Assembly (NCBI RefSeq): GCF_900101175.1
Contig: NZ_FNFQ01000002.1
Span: 1-64,000, forward strand
DNA: 64,000 nt
Reading direction: 5' to 3'
Origin: Stenotrophomonas pavanii
GTDB taxonomy: Bacteria > Pseudomonadota > Gammaproteobacteria > Xanthomonadales > Xanthomonadaceae
In this document: one piece after another, positions 26,567 to 36,097 of the stretch
Numbering within the stretch: the first letter of the stretch is position 1
Layout: every line of letters begins with the position of its first letter
Translations under genes and position numbers: made by a program
Notes under the pieces: model-generated
What the model was told of the DNA's origin: nothing
Databases searched by the model: none
Seen by the model: only the letters and a program-made list of their open reading frames with translations

Positions 26567-27181
26567 TCAGGCCAGCAGGCGGTCCACGGCCTCGATCATC
26601 GCCTTTCGCCCGAACAGGAAATCCCAGTAGCTGCCACCCAGCTGCCGCCAGAGCACCGCCGCGCGCACCGCGGCCAGCAGCAGGGCGCGGATCTCCGCCA
26701 CCACGCCGGCCTGGCCCAGGTAGTGCGGGTTGCCCTGGACCATCACCCGCGGCTTGAGGTGGCTGATGGTGTCGGCGTACAGGCCGCCCAGGCTGGCGAG
26801 CACGTCCGGGTGACCGCTGTCACCCAGTTCGGCGGCCTGGCGCTGGGCGCGCTCGATGCCGGAGGCGACCTTGTTCACGGTCGCCCCGTCCTGCACGAAG
26901 CGGCGCTCCAGCTGCAGCACCGACAGGGCCAGCTTGGGCAGGATCGGGTCCTGGCCCTGGCTGCGGAAGTAGTTGTGCAGCAGGCGCAGCCCCGCCTTCA
27001 ATGCATGGCGGTCACCGAACACCGCCTGCGGCGAGGACGCATCCACGCGGAACACGCTGTCCATGGCGGTGCGTACGGCGGCGGCGTCGGAATGGCCGGT
27101 ATCGGCGATGCGGCGGACCTGCTGCAGGGCCTGGGCAATGCCGGCCAGGGCCAGGACGCGGTCGTCGACAGTGAAACTCAT
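26567..27181 (-). CDS. hflD: High-frequency lysogenisation protein HflD
   Basis: A 204-residue, mostly helical HflD homologue, close to the E. coli length of 213. Recognisable stretches: '[18 protein letters not shown]', '[13 protein letters not shown]', '[10 protein letters not shown]', '[20 protein letters not shown]'. In E. coli it is a membrane-associated protein encoded directly after mnmA, as here: its ATG overlaps the mnmA stop by four bases. Its role outside phage lambda CII control is unclear. Confidence 0.92.
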   Translation of the reverse strand: MSFTVDDRVLALAGIAQALQQVRRIADTGHSDAAAVRTAMDSVFRVDASSPQAVFGDRHALKAGLRLLHNYFRSQGQDPILPKLALSVLQLERRFVQDGATVNKVASGIERAQRQAAELGDSGHPDVLASLGGLYADTISHLKPRVMVQGNPHYLGQAGVVAEIRALLLAAVRAAVLWRQLGGSYWDFLFGRKAMIEAVDRLLA

Positions 27182-28320
27182 GCAGCGATTACCTCAAAAG
27201 GGGAGGGGGTGGTGCGCAGGCGCTCTTCCAGCGGCGCATCGGTGGCGGCGATCACCGCGCCACCCAGGCACACGTCACCGTCATACAGCACCAACGATTG
27301 ACCGGGGGTAACGGCGCGCTGCGGGCGCGCGAAGGTGACCAGCACGCTGCCGTCATCCAGCACCTGCACCGTGCAGGGCTCATCGGGCTGGCGGTAACGG
27401 GTCTGGGCAGTACATTCGAAACGCCGCGCCGGCGGCGCGCCGGCGATCCAGTGCGCGCGTTCCGAACGCAGGCGCCCGGACAGCATCCACGGGCTGTCGC
27501 GGTCCTGGTCCACGTACAGCACGTTGCTGGCCACATCCTTGCCGACCACATACCACGGTGCAGCCGGGCGGCCACGCACGCCGCCGATGTTGAGGCCCTC
27601 GCGCTGGCCCAGCGTGAAATAGAACACGCCCGGATGCTCGGCAATCACGCTGCCGTCGGCCGGGTCGAGGATCTGGCCCGGCTTGGCCGGCAAATAGCGT
27701 CCAAGGAACTCGCGGAAATCGCGCTCACCGATGAAGCAGATGCCGGTGGAATCCTTCTTGGCGTGGGTCGGCAGGCCAACGTCGCGCGCGATCCGGCGCA
27801 GGTCGCTCTTTTCCAGGTCGCCGATCGGGAACAGGGTGGCCGCCAGCTGCTCCTGGCCCAGCTGGTGCAGGAAGTAGCTCTGGTCCTTGGAACGGTCGGC
27901 GCCGCGCAGCAGCAGCCACTGGTGGCCGCGCTGGGTTACCCGGGCATAGTGGCCGGTGGCGATGCGCTCGGCGCCCAGCTCGCGGGCAGCATCCAGGAAA
28001 TGCTTGAACTTCACTTCGCGGTTGCACAGCACGTCCGGGTTCGGCGTGCGGCCGGCCGCATACTCGGCCAGGAAGTGCTCGAACACGCCCTGCCAGTACT
28101 CGCTGGAGAAGTCGCGGAAGTGGAATGGGATGCCGAGCAGGCCGCAGACCGCCACCGCATCGCGGCGGTCGTCCTCGGCGCGGCAGTCACCGCTGCCGTC
28201 GTCGGCCCAGTTCTGCATGAACAGGCCAGCCACGGCCTCGCCCTGCTGGACCAGGCGCCAGGCGGCGACCGAGGAATCGACGCCACCGGACACGCCCACC
28301 ATCACGCGCGGAGTGCTCAT
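27178..28320 (-). CDS. mnmA: tRNA-specific 2-thiouridylase
   Basis: A 380-residue MnmA, which puts sulphur on U34 of Glu, Gln and Lys tRNAs using ATP and the Tus relay. The start is ATG 28320 ([20 protein letters not shown]); the frame extends further upstream, but into nudJ. The PP-loop SGGVDSS is at residues 11-17. Catalytic cysteines lie in '[12 protein letters not shown]' and '[12 protein letters not shown]'. The gene overlaps nudJ and hflD by four bases at each end, so translation of the set is coupled. Confidence 0.97.
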   Translation of the reverse strand: MSTPRVMVGVSGGVDSSVAAWRLVQQGEAVAGLFMQNWADDGSGDCRAEDDRRDAVAVCGLLGIPFHFRDFSSEYWQGVFEHFLAEYAAGRTPNPDVLCNREVKFKHFLDAARELGAERIATGHYARVTQRGHQWLLLRGADRSKDQSYFLHQLGQEQLAATLFPIGDLEKSDLRRIARDVGLPTHAKKDSTGICFIGERDFREFLGRYLPAKPGQILDPADGSVIAEHPGVFYFTLGQREGLNIGGVRGRPAAPWYVVGKDVASNVLYVDQDRDSPWMLSGRLRSERAHWIAGAPPARRFECTAQTRYRQPDEPCTVQVLDDGSVLVTFARPQRAVTPGQSLVLYDGDVCLGGAVIAATDAPLEERLRTTPSPFEVIAA

Positions 28321-28778
28321 GCGACCTCCCGGACCAGTGAAAGCGGATGGCGCTGGCCACCCAGGTAATCGGCCACCACCTGCCATACCAACGGGCTGCG
28401 CTGGCGCGCGCCGGCGGCCTGCAGCTCGGCCGGGGTCAGCCACAGCGCACGGTCGATGCCGGTGTCCAACGGCTGCGCCGGGTCGTGCGAGACCGGGCGC
28501 GCCGCATAGCAGAAGCGCAGGAAGGCAGTGCCGTCGCCGGCGGTCCACTGGTAGCAGCCGATGAAGTGGGTCAGCTGCACGGTCCAGCCGGTTTCCTCGC
28601 GGGTCTCGCGCAGGGCAGCCTCGGCCAGGCTTTCGCCCGGCTCGAGGTGGCCGGCCGGCTGGTTGAGCACCGGACGGCCGTCGATGGTCTCTTCAACCAG
28701 CAGCACGCGGCCGCCGTCGACCACCACCGTGGCGACGGTGGCGTGCGGTGCCCAGCGCGGGTCCGGCGTGGCGTTCAA
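28317..28778 (-). CDS. nudJ: Nudix hydrolase, NudJ-like
   Basis: A 153-residue Nudix protein with a complete Nudix box, [20 protein letters not shown] followed by TGW (about residues 43-65). NudJ hydrolyses thiamine and nucleoside pyrophosphates; E. coli nudJ likewise precedes mnmA. The only available start is TTG at 28778, one base after the stop of the upstream gene, so re-initiation is likely. A C-terminal '[20 protein letters not shown]' matches the family. Confidence 0.88.
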   Translation of the reverse strand: MNATPDPRWAPHATVATVVVDGGRVLLVEETIDGRPVLNQPAGHLEPGESLAEAALRETREETGWTVQLTHFIGCYQWTAGDGTAFLRFCYAARPVSHDPAQPLDTGIDRALWLTPAELQAAGARQRSPLVWQVVADYLGGQRHPLSLVREVA

Positions 28779-28779
28779 C

Positions 28780-29253
28780 TCAGAACTCGTCCTTCTTGGT
28801 CAGTTCCAGCTCCATTGCGTCGGCGGTGCGGATGGCCGCATCGATGGCGTCGCTGAGCTGGTCGGGGGTGGCATCGGCGTCGATCTTCACCACGAACATG
28901 GCGGTGGTGTCCTGCTTCACCCAGCCGCCCATCTTGGCGTCCTGCGAATCTTCCAGCAGGCGGTTGGCCACGGCCACCGGGAACTGCTTGGTCTTGGCAC
29001 TGTAGGCCGGCGACCAGATCTCGCGGATGTTGTGGCTGCCGAAGTCTTCCACCGCCGAGCGCACGTAGACCATCTGGGTGCGGTCACCCTCGACGTCGAA
29101 GACCATGCGGTAGTCGCCATCCTCGTCGACCTCGTAGGTGTAACCCAGCTTGTCCAGGTGGCGGGCCACGGACTTGTCGGCCTGGGGTGCGGCGGTGGCA
29201 GCACCGGCAGCGGCCAGGGTGATCAGCAGGGCGGGCAGAAGGGTCCTTTTCAT
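28780..29253 (-). CDS. Hypothetical secreted protein, YbjN-like
   Basis: A 157-residue protein with a Sec signal peptide (MKRTLLPALLITLAAAGAAT, cleavage near residue 22). The mature part begins 'ADKSVARHLDKLGYTYEVDE' and contains 'DGDYRMVFDVEGDRTQMVYV', a pattern resembling the YbjN / type III chaperone-like fold, though I cannot confirm it. The start is ATG 29253; the frame extends upstream without meaningful content. First gene of a probable operon with nudJ, mnmA and hflD. Confidence 0.75.
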   Translation of the reverse strand: MKRTLLPALLITLAAAGAATAAPQADKSVARHLDKLGYTYEVDEDGDYRMVFDVEGDRTQMVYVRSAVEDFGSHNIREIWSPAYSAKTKQFPVAVANRLLEDSQDAKMGGWVKQDTTAMFVVKIDADATPDQLSDAIDAAIRTADAMELELTKKDEF

Positions 29254-29353
29254 GAAGATCCTGTGAAGCAGTGTTGAAAGAAGCTGCAATTGTGACGTTG
29301 GGCGTGCGTGCCGTCCAATCCGCGGCGGGCCGACGCAGGCGCGGTGCAACCTC

Positions 29354-29359
29354 TATAAT
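29354..29359 (+). promoter_or_regulatory. -10 element of clpS, possibly leaderless
   Basis: TATAAT ends 6 bases before the clpS ATG at 29366. A start site at the usual distance would fall on or next to the A of the ATG, giving a leaderless mRNA. No good -35 or Shine-Dalgarno sequence is visible. Confidence 0.5.
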
Positions 29360-29365
29360 GGGTGG

Positions 29366-29692
29366 ATGCCCCATGAGTCCTCCCCCGATTCCCATCACGA
29401 GCACGGCGTTGCCGTGGAGCCCGCGCGCCCGGAAGTGGCGCCGCCGCCGTTCTACCAGGTGATGCTGCTCAACGACGACTACACCCCGATGGATTTCGTG
29501 GTGGATGTACTGCAGCAGTTCTTCAGCATGGACCTGGACAAGGCCACGCAGGTGATGCTGCACGTCCATACCCGCGGCCGCGGCGTCTGCGGCGTGTTCA
29601 CCCGCGAGGTCGCCGAGACCAAGGTTGCCCAGGTCAACGAGTATTCGCGGATGAACCAGCACCCGCTGCTGTGCACGATGGAAAAGGCCTGA
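29366..29692 (+). CDS. clpS: ATP-dependent Clp protease adaptor
   Basis: A 108-residue ClpS, the adaptor that delivers N-degron substrates to ClpA. After a His/Glu/Pro-rich N-terminal extension, the core begins '[20 protein letters not shown]', with '[19 protein letters not shown]' later; the NDDYTPM motif forms part of the N-degron pocket. In most relatives clpA follows directly. Here a gene on the opposite strand lies between the two. Confidence 0.97.
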   Translation: MPHESSPDSHHEHGVAVEPARPEVAPPPFYQVMLLNDDYTPMDFVVDVLQQFFSMDLDKATQVMLHVHTRGRGVCGVFTREVAETKVAQVNEYSRMNQHPLLCTMEKA

Positions 29693-29771
29693 CCGGCTGC
29701 CGATTCTCGTCCGGGCACATCGATCCCGGATGGGTGTGCCCACCAAGGTGGGCACCTGCCAAGCGCGGGTC

Positions 29772-30584
29772 TCACCTCTCCGCCAGCGCCTCCAGAGCCA
29801 TCCGCGCCACCGCCTCGTCGATGTCGGCGGGGTCGCCATCGTCCCGGAACCACACGGCCGACAGTGCCGCGCTGGCGGCAATCCAGCGCAGCAGGCGCGC
29901 CCGTTCCAGCCCGGCGAGCGCACTGACCTGTTCCAGCCGGGCGGCAAACCGCTCCGGCCGCGTGGCCACGTGGATGCCCGGGCCGCACAGATCCGGATTG
30001 CTGAACAGCGTCGTGTAGTCGAACGCGCGGTCACCCAGCAGCCGTTTCGGATCGATCGCCAGCCAGCCGCGCGCACCAAAATCCAGCACGTTGTCATGGT
30101 GCAGGTCGCCGTGCAGCGGCCGGATCTCCTGTTCTTCCTGCAATACCCCTTCTGCCAGTGATCTGCACTGTTCCAGCAGTGGCGGCAGCGCGGCCCTTGG
30201 CTGCAGCAGGTCGGCGAACCATCTACGCAGGCAGACCAGGTCTGCTGGCGGCGCGCTCCGTGGCCGGTGCAGCCTCCGCAGGACCTGGCACAGGATCGTG
30301 GTGCAGGCGTCATCGGCGCCATCGATCGAGCGTTGCCGCAGCGACTGACCGCTGGCGCGCTCGATCAGGATCGCCGGCCCCTCGTGGACCAGCAGCCGGG
30401 CAGCGCCATCGCCGTCCCACCAGCGCAGCAGGCGATGGCCGTTCTGCTCCTCGGTTTCGCCGGCAATCTTCAGCATCGCCGGCTCGCCGCCGGCGGTCAG
30501 CACCGGCCAGAGCCGGGCGTGGGGCGTACGGATGGCCGGGCCATCACGCCGCAATCGCCAGCGGCTCAGGTAGGGTTCGCTCAT
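29772..30584 (-). CDS. Aminoglycoside phosphotransferase, APH(6)/streptomycin kinase-like
   Basis: A 270-residue kinase of the aminoglycoside/hydroxyurea resistance family (PF04655-type). The catalytic motif is 'HGDLHHDNVLDFGARGWLAI' followed by DPKRLLGD, giving the HGDxxxxN loop and an IDPK metal site; 'FDYTTLFSNPD' matches streptomycin 6-kinases. Length fits the family (about 265-305). It lies on the minus strand between clpS and clpA, and its codon use resembles the chromosome. Substrate cannot be read from the sequence; streptomycin is the best guess. Confidence 0.87.
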   Translation of the reverse strand: MSEPYLSRWRLRRDGPAIRTPHARLWPVLTAGGEPAMLKIAGETEEQNGHRLLRWWDGDGAARLLVHEGPAILIERASGQSLRQRSIDGADDACTTILCQVLRRLHRPRSAPPADLVCLRRWFADLLQPRAALPPLLEQCRSLAEGVLQEEQEIRPLHGDLHHDNVLDFGARGWLAIDPKRLLGDRAFDYTTLFSNPDLCGPGIHVATRPERFAARLEQVSALAGLERARLLRWIAASAALSAVWFRDDGDPADIDEAVARMALEALAER

Positions 30585-30722
30585 GCCGGTTGTACGATCC
30601 TGGAGTGAATGAAGATCAAGCGATCTGCAGTGCTAACGCCATCTGAACGCAGCAATCCGCTAGGGTGATGGAAATCGCGTAGTCAGGCCGCATATTGTTC
30701 CCATCTGCCGCCGGAGTAATCC

Positions 30723-33008
30723 ATGTTCAGCAAAGACCTCGAACACACCATCGGCCAGTGCTACAAGCGCGCCCGTGAGGCCCGGCATGAGTTCATGACG
30801 GTCGAACACCTGCTGTTGGCACTGCTCGACAACCCGTCTGCCCAGGCCGTACTGAAGGCCTGTGGTGCCGACGCCGAACGCCTGCGCCAGGAGCTGGAGC
30901 AGGCCATCGAGGCCTCCGTGTCCCGCCTGGCCGAAGATGACGGCCGCGATACCCAGCCGACACTGGGTTTCCAGCGGGTGCTGCAGCGGGCCGTGTACCA
31001 CGTGCAGTCCTCGGGCAAGAAGGAGGTCACCGGCGCCAACGTGCTGGTCGCCATCTTCGGCGAAAAGGACTCCCACGCCGTCTATTACCTCAACCAGCAG
31101 GATGTGACCCGGCTGGATGTGGTCAATTACCTGTCCCACGGCATCGCCAAGCTGGGCGAGGAAGGCGAGCAGCCGTCCTCCTCCTCCGAGGGCGAGGGCC
31201 GCATGGAGGGCGGGGAGGGCGAGCCGAAGGGCGATGCACTGACCGAATTTGCCAGCAACCTCAACGAACAGGCGCGGTCCGGCCGCATCGATCCGCTGGT
31301 CGGCCGCGCCGACGAGATCGAGCGCACGATCCAGGTCCTGTGCCGCCGTCGCAAGAACAACCCGCTGTACGTGGGTGAGGCCGGCGTGGGCAAGACCGCC
31401 ATCGCCGAGGGCCTGGCCCGCCGCATCGTCGAGGGCTCGGTACCCGAAGTGCTGGCCGACGCGGTGATCTACTCGCTCGACCTGGGCGCGCTGGTGGCCG
31501 GCACCAAGTACCGTGGCGACTTCGAGAAGCGCCTGAAGAGCGTGCTGACCGCACTGAAGAAGGTGCCCAACGCGGTGCTGTTCATCGACGAGATCCACAC
31601 CATCATCGGTGCCGGCTCGGCCTCGGGCGGCACCATGGATGCGTCCAACCTGATCAAGCCGGCGCTGGCCTCCGGCGAGCTGCGCTGCATCGGCTCGACC
31701 ACCTTCCAGGAATACCGCGGCATCTTCGAGAAGGACCGGGCGCTGGCCCGCCGCTTCCAGAAGATCGACATCGTCGAGCCGACCGTGGGCGAGACCTACG
31801 AGATCCTGCAGGGACTGAAGTCCAAGTACGAGCTGCACCACGGTGTGACCTATTCGGACGAAGCGCTGCAGGCGGCGGTGGACCTGTCGGTGAAGCACAT
31901 CGGCGACCGCCTGCTGCCGGACAAGGCCATCGACGTGATCGACGAGGCCGGTGCCCGCCAGCGCCTGCTGCCGGAAGGCCAGCGCAAGGAGCTGATCGAC
32001 GTCGAGGAAGTGGAAGCGATCGTGGCCAAGATGGCGCGCATCCCGACCAAGCAGGTCAGTGCCACCGACAAGGACGTGCTGCAGCACCTGGAGCGCAACC
32101 TGAAGATGGTGATCTTCGGCCAGGACCCGGCCATCGAGACGCTGTCCTCGGCGATCAAGCTGGCCCGCTCGGGCCTGGGCAATCCGGAAAAGCCGATCGG
32201 CAACTTCCTGTTCGCCGGGCCGACCGGTGTCGGCAAGACCGAGGTGACCAAGCAGCTGGCGCTGCAGCTGGGCATCGAGTTGGTCCGCTTCGACATGTCC
32301 GAGTACATGGAGCCGCATTCGATCAGCCGCCTGATCGGTGCCCCTCCGGGCTATGTCGGCTTCGACCAGGGCGGCCTGCTGACCGAGAAGATCGTCAAGA
32401 CGCCGCACTGCGTGCTGCTGCTGGACGAGATCGAGAAGGCGCATCCGGACATCTTCAACATCCTGTTGCAGGTGATGGACCGCGGCGTGTTGACCGATAC
32501 CAACGGTCGCGAGGCCAACTTCAAGAACGTTGTACTGGTGATGACTACCAATGCTGGCGCGGCGCAGGCCTCGCGGCGTTCGATCGGCTTCACCAAGCAG
32601 GACCATGCCACCGACGCGATGGAGACCATCCGCCGCAGCTTCACCCCGGAATTCCGCAACCGCCTCGATGCGGTGGTGCAGTTCCAGGCGCTGGGCTTCG
32701 AGCACATCCTGCGCGTGGTCGACAAGTTCCTGATCGAGCTGGAGATGCTGCTGCAGGACAAGCACGTCAGCCTGTCGGCCACGCCGACCGCGCGCGACTG
32801 GCTGGCCCACCACGGCTTCGACCCGCTGATGGGTGCCCGTCCGATGGCCCGCGTGATCCAGGACAAGATCAAGCGGCCGCTGGCCGACGAGCTGCTGTTC
32901 GGCAAGCTGGTCAATGGCGGCAAGGTGAGCATCGATGTGCGCGACGACGAACTGGTGGTCGAGACCCAGGCCGAGCCGGAGCGCTTGCTGCCGGTCACGG
33001 TGGAGTGA
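30723..33008 (+). CDS. clpA: ATP-dependent Clp protease ATP-binding subunit
   Basis: A 761-residue ClpA, close to the E. coli length of 758. The N-terminal double Clp-N repeat (about 1-145) binds ClpS. An acidic Ser/Glu linker follows ('[16 protein letters not shown]'), then AAA+ module 1 (Walker A GEAGVGKT near residue 218) and module 2 (GPTGVGKTE near residue 499). '[20 protein letters not shown]' holds the second Walker B. ClpA unfolds substrates and feeds them to ClpP. An intrinsic terminator follows. Confidence 0.98.
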   Translation: MFSKDLEHTIGQCYKRAREARHEFMTVEHLLLALLDNPSAQAVLKACGADAERLRQELEQAIEASVSRLAEDDGRDTQPTLGFQRVLQRAVYHVQSSGKKEVTGANVLVAIFGEKDSHAVYYLNQQDVTRLDVVNYLSHGIAKLGEEGEQPSSSSEGEGRMEGGEGEPKGDALTEFASNLNEQARSGRIDPLVGRADEIERTIQVLCRRRKNNPLYVGEAGVGKTAIAEGLARRIVEGSVPEVLADAVIYSLDLGALVAGTKYRGDFEKRLKSVLTALKKVPNAVLFIDEIHTIIGAGSASGGTMDASNLIKPALASGELRCIGSTTFQEYRGIFEKDRALARRFQKIDIVEPTVGETYEILQGLKSKYELHHGVTYSDEALQAAVDLSVKHIGDRLLPDKAIDVIDEAGARQRLLPEGQRKELIDVEEVEAIVAKMARIPTKQVSATDKDVLQHLERNLKMVIFGQDPAIETLSSAIKLARSGLGNPEKPIGNFLFAGPTGVGKTEVTKQLALQLGIELVRFDMSEYMEPHSISRLIGAPPGYVGFDQGGLLTEKIVKTPHCVLLLDEIEKAHPDIFNILLQVMDRGVLTDTNGREANFKNVVLVMTTNAGAAQASRRSIGFTKQDHATDAMETIRRSFTPEFRNRLDAVVQFQALGFEHILRVVDKFLIELEMLLQDKHVSLSATPTARDWLAHHGFDPLMGARPMARVIQDKIKRPLADELLFGKLVNGGKVSIDVRDDELVVETQAEPERLLPVTVE

Positions 33009-33043
33009 GCTGACCTCCGTCCGGTTTCGACGGACCTGACATG

Positions 33044-33070
33044 ACAAGGGCGGCTTCGGCCGCCCTTGTT
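33044..33070 (+). terminator. Intrinsic terminator after clpA
   Basis: An 11-bp perfect stem (33044-33054 with 33059-33069, ACAAGGGCGGC) closed by a TTCG tetraloop, 36 bases after the clpA stop. It also serves the convergent gene ending at 33081. Confidence 0.75.
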
Positions 33071-33080
33071 GTACGCGACG

Positions 33081-33467
33081 TCAGCGGCTGCGCTGGCGGG
33101 CTTTCTTCTTGAAGGTGGCCTCGTCGATGGGTTCGACCTGCGCCACGGTGCAGCGGTTGGCGTCGGTGCGCAGCTGGCTGCGCCCGGCGGCGCACAGCAG
33201 GCCCTGCTGGCCATCGGTGAAGAAGCTCAGCTTGCGCGAATGGGCCGCAGCGGAGCAGTCGTCCTGGAAATGCACGACATAGTGGTCCTGGCCATTGCGC
33301 AGCAGGATGTTGCGCGAGGCGCCGGCGCGCACCAGTTGCTGGTCGCCGCCCAGTTGGATGCAGTCAGCGGCGTTCGCCGCAGCGGGGGTATCGGCGGCGC
33401 GCGCAGGCAGCGCGCTGGCGGACGCGACGAGGGCGATGAGCAGGGCGGTCAGCGAGGGCATGTTCAT
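33081..33467 (-). CDS. Hypothetical secreted protein (DUF6491-like pattern)
   Basis: A 128-residue protein with a Sec signal peptide (MNMPSLTALLIALVASASAL, cleavage near residue 25 after ARA). Four cysteines occur in the mature part ('ADCIQLGG', 'DDCSAAAH', 'GLLCAAG', 'NRCTVAQ'), which fits disulphide bonding in the periplasm. The layout resembles small Xanthomonadaceae proteins of the DUF6491 kind, but this is only a pattern match. Start ATG 33467 or 33461. A basic C-terminal tail (KKKARQRSR) is unusual. Confidence 0.7.
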   Translation of the reverse strand: MNMPSLTALLIALVASASALPARAADTPAAANAADCIQLGGDQQLVRAGASRNILLRNGQDHYVVHFQDDCSAAAHSRKLSFFTDGQQGLLCAAGRSQLRTDANRCTVAQVEPIDEATFKKKARQRSR

Positions 33468-33614
33468 GGCGGGGCAGGGGATGGCGATCCGGACTGGATC
33501 GGTTCCTACGATGCCGCCGCGGATGCAGATGCGAATCTGCCGCAAGCAGGGCTGACCGACGTCACGGTGAGTTCGGTCACGATGACCTCCGGCAGGGCCG
33601 GATGGCAGGCATGA

Positions 33615-33642
33615 CAAAAGGCCAGCAACCAGGGCTGGCCTT
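33615..33642 (-). terminator. Intrinsic terminator after infA
   Basis: A 9-bp perfect stem (33618-33626 with 33634-33642, AAGGCCAGC) with a 7-base loop, followed on the minus strand by further Ts (TTTTGTC). It lies 28 bases after the infA stop. Confidence 0.75.
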
Positions 33643-33669
33643 GTCGACGTGGCGCCAGGCGCCGACCGC

Positions 33670-33888
33670 TTACTTCATGCGGTAGGTGATACGACCCTTG
33701 GTCAGGTCGTACGGGGTCATTTCAACCTTGACCCGGTCACCGGTGAGGATGCGGATGTAGTTCTTGCGCATGCGGCCGGAGATATGGGCAATGATCTCGT
33801 GCCCATTTTCCAGACGAACGCGGAAAGTGGTGTTCGGCAGCGTCTCGCTGACGGTGCCCTCGAACTCGATGGAATCGTCTTTCGACAT
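33670..33888 (-). CDS. infA: Translation initiation factor IF-1
   Basis: A 72-residue IF-1, exact family length. An OB-fold protein: '[20 protein letters not shown]', '[20 protein letters not shown]', '[20 protein letters not shown]'. It binds the ribosomal A site during initiation. A strong sigma-70 promoter lies directly upstream, and a terminator follows. aat lies immediately upstream on the same strand, the usual arrangement. Confidence 0.99.
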   Translation of the reverse strand: MSKDDSIEFEGTVSETLPNTTFRVRLENGHEIIAHISGRMRKNYIRILTGDRVKVEMTPYDLTKGRITYRMK

Positions 33889-33937
33889 GTAGTCCTGTGC
33901 GGTTCAGAAAACGGCCACGCTGGGCCTAAGGCGCAGT

Positions 33938-33966
33938 ATTTTACGCGTGACCGGCCCAGCTTGCAA
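33938..33966 (-). promoter_or_regulatory. Sigma-70 promoter of infA
   Basis: The minus strand reads TTGCAA (33961-33966), 17 bases, TAAAAT (33938-33943): five of six matches or better in the key -10 positions, and optimal spacing. Start near 33931, about 43 bases before the ATG. Confidence 0.75.
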
Positions 33967-33974
33967 AGTTTGTG

Positions 33975-34715
33975 TTAACCCCCGGCCAAACGCCGAGCCG
34001 GCAGGCGTCCCACCGCCTGCGTCCACGGGCCTTCACGGCCCTTGTCGCGCACCGCCTGGCGCACGTGATCCAGAAACGCCGCGCGCGGCAGATGCGTGGC
34101 GCCCATCCGCAGCAGGTGTGGATTCTCCACCTGGGCATCGATCAGCGGCCAGCCCCAGCCGGCAAGCGTGGCCGCCAACGCGGCCAGCGCGATCTTGGAG
34201 CCCCCGCTGGCACCGCTGAACATGCTCTCGCCGAAAAACACGGTACCGATCGCCACACCGTAGATGCCGCCGACCAGCGTCTGCCGGTCCCAGACCTCGA
34301 ACGAGTGGGCAAACCCGAGGTCGTGCAGCTGGCTGTAGGCCTCGATCATGGCCGGGCTGATCCAGGTGCCGTCCTGGCCGGGCCGCGGCGCGGCGGCGCA
34401 GGCGCGCATCACCTGGCCAAACGCGGTGTCGGCAGTGACCTCCCAGTCGCAGCCACGTAGCTGGCGGCGGAAGCGGCTGGACAGGTGCACGCCATCGGTG
34501 CGGAACACCATGCGCGGGTCGGGCGACCACCACAGGATCGGTTCGCCCTCGCTGAACCACGGAAAGATGCCGCCCGCATACGCGTTGAGCAGGCGCGCCG
34601 GGTGCAGGTCGCCGCCCACGGCGAGCAGGCCGTCGGGCTGGCGCAGGGCGGTCTCGGCTGGGGGAAAGGGCGCGTCCGGCGCGTCGGCCAGGCGCCAGGG
34701 CAGCTGGCGGGTCAT
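33975..34715 (-). CDS. aat: Leucyl/phenylalanyl-tRNA-protein transferase
   Basis: A 246-residue Aat, which adds Leu or Phe to proteins with N-terminal Arg or Lys and so creates N-degrons. Motifs: 'LNAYAGGIFPWFSEGEPILW', 'WWSPDPRMVF', 'SYGVAIGTVFFGESMFS'-type region (here 'GIYGVAIGTVFFGESMFSGA'), 'SKIALAALAATLAGWGWPLI'. The start is ATG 34715 (MTRQLPWRL). ClpS at 29366 recognises the products, so both ends of the Leu N-degron route are within 5 kb. It lies 66 bases downstream of a FemAB-like gene. Confidence 0.96.
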   Translation of the reverse strand: MTRQLPWRLADAPDAPFPPAETALRQPDGLLAVGGDLHPARLLNAYAGGIFPWFSEGEPILWWSPDPRMVFRTDGVHLSSRFRRQLRGCDWEVTADTAFGQVMRACAAAPRPGQDGTWISPAMIEAYSQLHDLGFAHSFEVWDRQTLVGGIYGVAIGTVFFGESMFSGASGGSKIALAALAATLAGWGWPLIDAQVENPHLLRMGATHLPRAAFLDHVRQAVRDKGREGPWTQAVGRLPARRLAGG

Positions 34716-34780
34716 GCCGGCATTGTATTCGTCGCGGCCCCGCGCGAATGCCGCGGCAGATGCCCACCTTGGTTGGCAGG

Positions 34781-35905
34781 TCACCCGTCCGCGCGAAATG
34801 GGCTGTGCCCCAGCAGCTCCTGCCGGTACCGCCGCACATCCCGTCGCTCCTGCCGGCACCAGTCCTGCAGCGCTTCGGCAAAATCCGCGTCCGCCACCCA
34901 GTGCCGGCTGCGCACCAGGGTCGGCAGGAAGCCGCGCGCCAGCTTGTGCTCGCCCTGCGCGCCCGGCTCGAAACGGCTCAGGCCTTCGCGCAGGCAGTAC
35001 TCGATGCCCTGGTAGTAACAGGCTTCGAAATGCAGGCCGGGCAGGGTGGCCCCGCCCCAGTAGCGGCCATACAGAGTGCTGCCGCCCCGCAGGCAAAGTG
35101 CGCCGGCAATCGGCTGGCCTTCCTGCTCGGCCAGGAACAGCACCAGCCCACGCCCGAGCGAGATCGCCAGATGGCGCAGGAAGGGCTCGGTCAGCGCCGG
35201 GGCATTGCCGTATTCCAGGAAGGTCTGCAGGTAGAAGCGGTACATCGCCTGCAGGTCGGCGCGGCTGGCCTCGTCGCCGTGCACCACGCGGAAGGTGATG
35301 CCCTGGCGGGTGACCTTGGCCCGTTCCTGGCGGATGTTCTTGCGGTGCTTGTGGTCCATCGCGGCGAGGAACTGCTCGAACGTTGCCCACTCGCCGGGGT
35401 TCTGCCACTGGAACTGCACATCCTCGCGCAGCAGCCAGTCCTCGCCGAACAGCGCTTCGTCCGCTGCGGTGTGGAAGTTGATATGGGCCGATGACACCTC
35501 CAGTGCCGGCAGCGCATCACGCAACACCGACAGCAACGCGGCGCGATCTGAATCGTGACGGGCCAGCAGGCGCGGCCCGGTGACCGGCGAGTACGGTACC
35601 GCGCCCAGCCACTTCGGGTAGTAGTCGCGGCCATGCCGGGCATAGGCGTTGGCCCAGGCATGGTCGAACACGAATTCGCCGTGGGAGTTGGTCTTCAGGT
35701 AGCCCGGAATGGCGCCGATCAGGCGCTCGCCCTCCCACAGCGTGCAGTGCCGGGGTTGCCAACCCCAGTCCTCGCGCAGGCAGCCGTGCTGTTCCAGGCC
35801 TGAAAGGAAGGCGTGGCTGACGAACGGGTTCTGGCCGTCGTGCAGGGCATCCCAATCGGTGGCGGGAATGGACTGAAGGGAGTGGAGGAAGCGGGTGGAG
35901 GGCAT
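34781..35905 (-). CDS. GNAT/FemAB-like acetyltransferase-fold protein (PF04339 type)
   Basis: A 374-residue protein of the FemAB-like 'peptidogalycan biosynthesis' family common beside aat. The start is ATG 35905 (MPSTRFLHSLQSIPATDWDA); 59 further upstream codons are open but unlike the family. Recognisable stretches: 'NPFVSHAFLSGLEQHGCLRE', 'GWQPRHCTLWEGERLIGAIP', 'HKHRKNIRQERAKV', 'GRYWGGATLPGLHFEACYYQ', 'GLSRFEPGAQGEHKLARGFL'. The biochemical role is not established. No signal or membrane segment. Confidence 0.88.
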   Translation of the reverse strand: MPSTRFLHSLQSIPATDWDALHDGQNPFVSHAFLSGLEQHGCLREDWGWQPRHCTLWEGERLIGAIPGYLKTNSHGEFVFDHAWANAYARHGRDYYPKWLGAVPYSPVTGPRLLARHDSDRAALLSVLRDALPALEVSSAHINFHTAADEALFGEDWLLREDVQFQWQNPGEWATFEQFLAAMDHKHRKNIRQERAKVTRQGITFRVVHGDEASRADLQAMYRFYLQTFLEYGNAPALTEPFLRHLAISLGRGLVLFLAEQEGQPIAGALCLRGGSTLYGRYWGGATLPGLHFEACYYQGIEYCLREGLSRFEPGAQGEHKLARGFLPTLVRSRHWVADADFAEALQDWCRQERRDVRRYRQELLGHSPFRADG

Positions 35906-36097
35906 GGTTGGCAAGGATAGGCCAGGTGGATCGCGAACGGTGTTGGCGGAGCTGGGTTGGTTTGTTTCGGTTGGAGGTGAGGAAAATTTGAATTCTCCAT
36001 CCGTGTGCGCTGGGTGCGGAATCGCCGGCGCACGGGTCGGCAGGGTGGCGGGGCGCTGCATGAGCGGCGCGCATCCCACCACATGGAGAAATCAACG

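Noticed and set aside
30660..33047. A 795-codon open frame antisense to clpA
   Set aside because: It mirrors clpA almost exactly and has shadow-frame composition with no domain.
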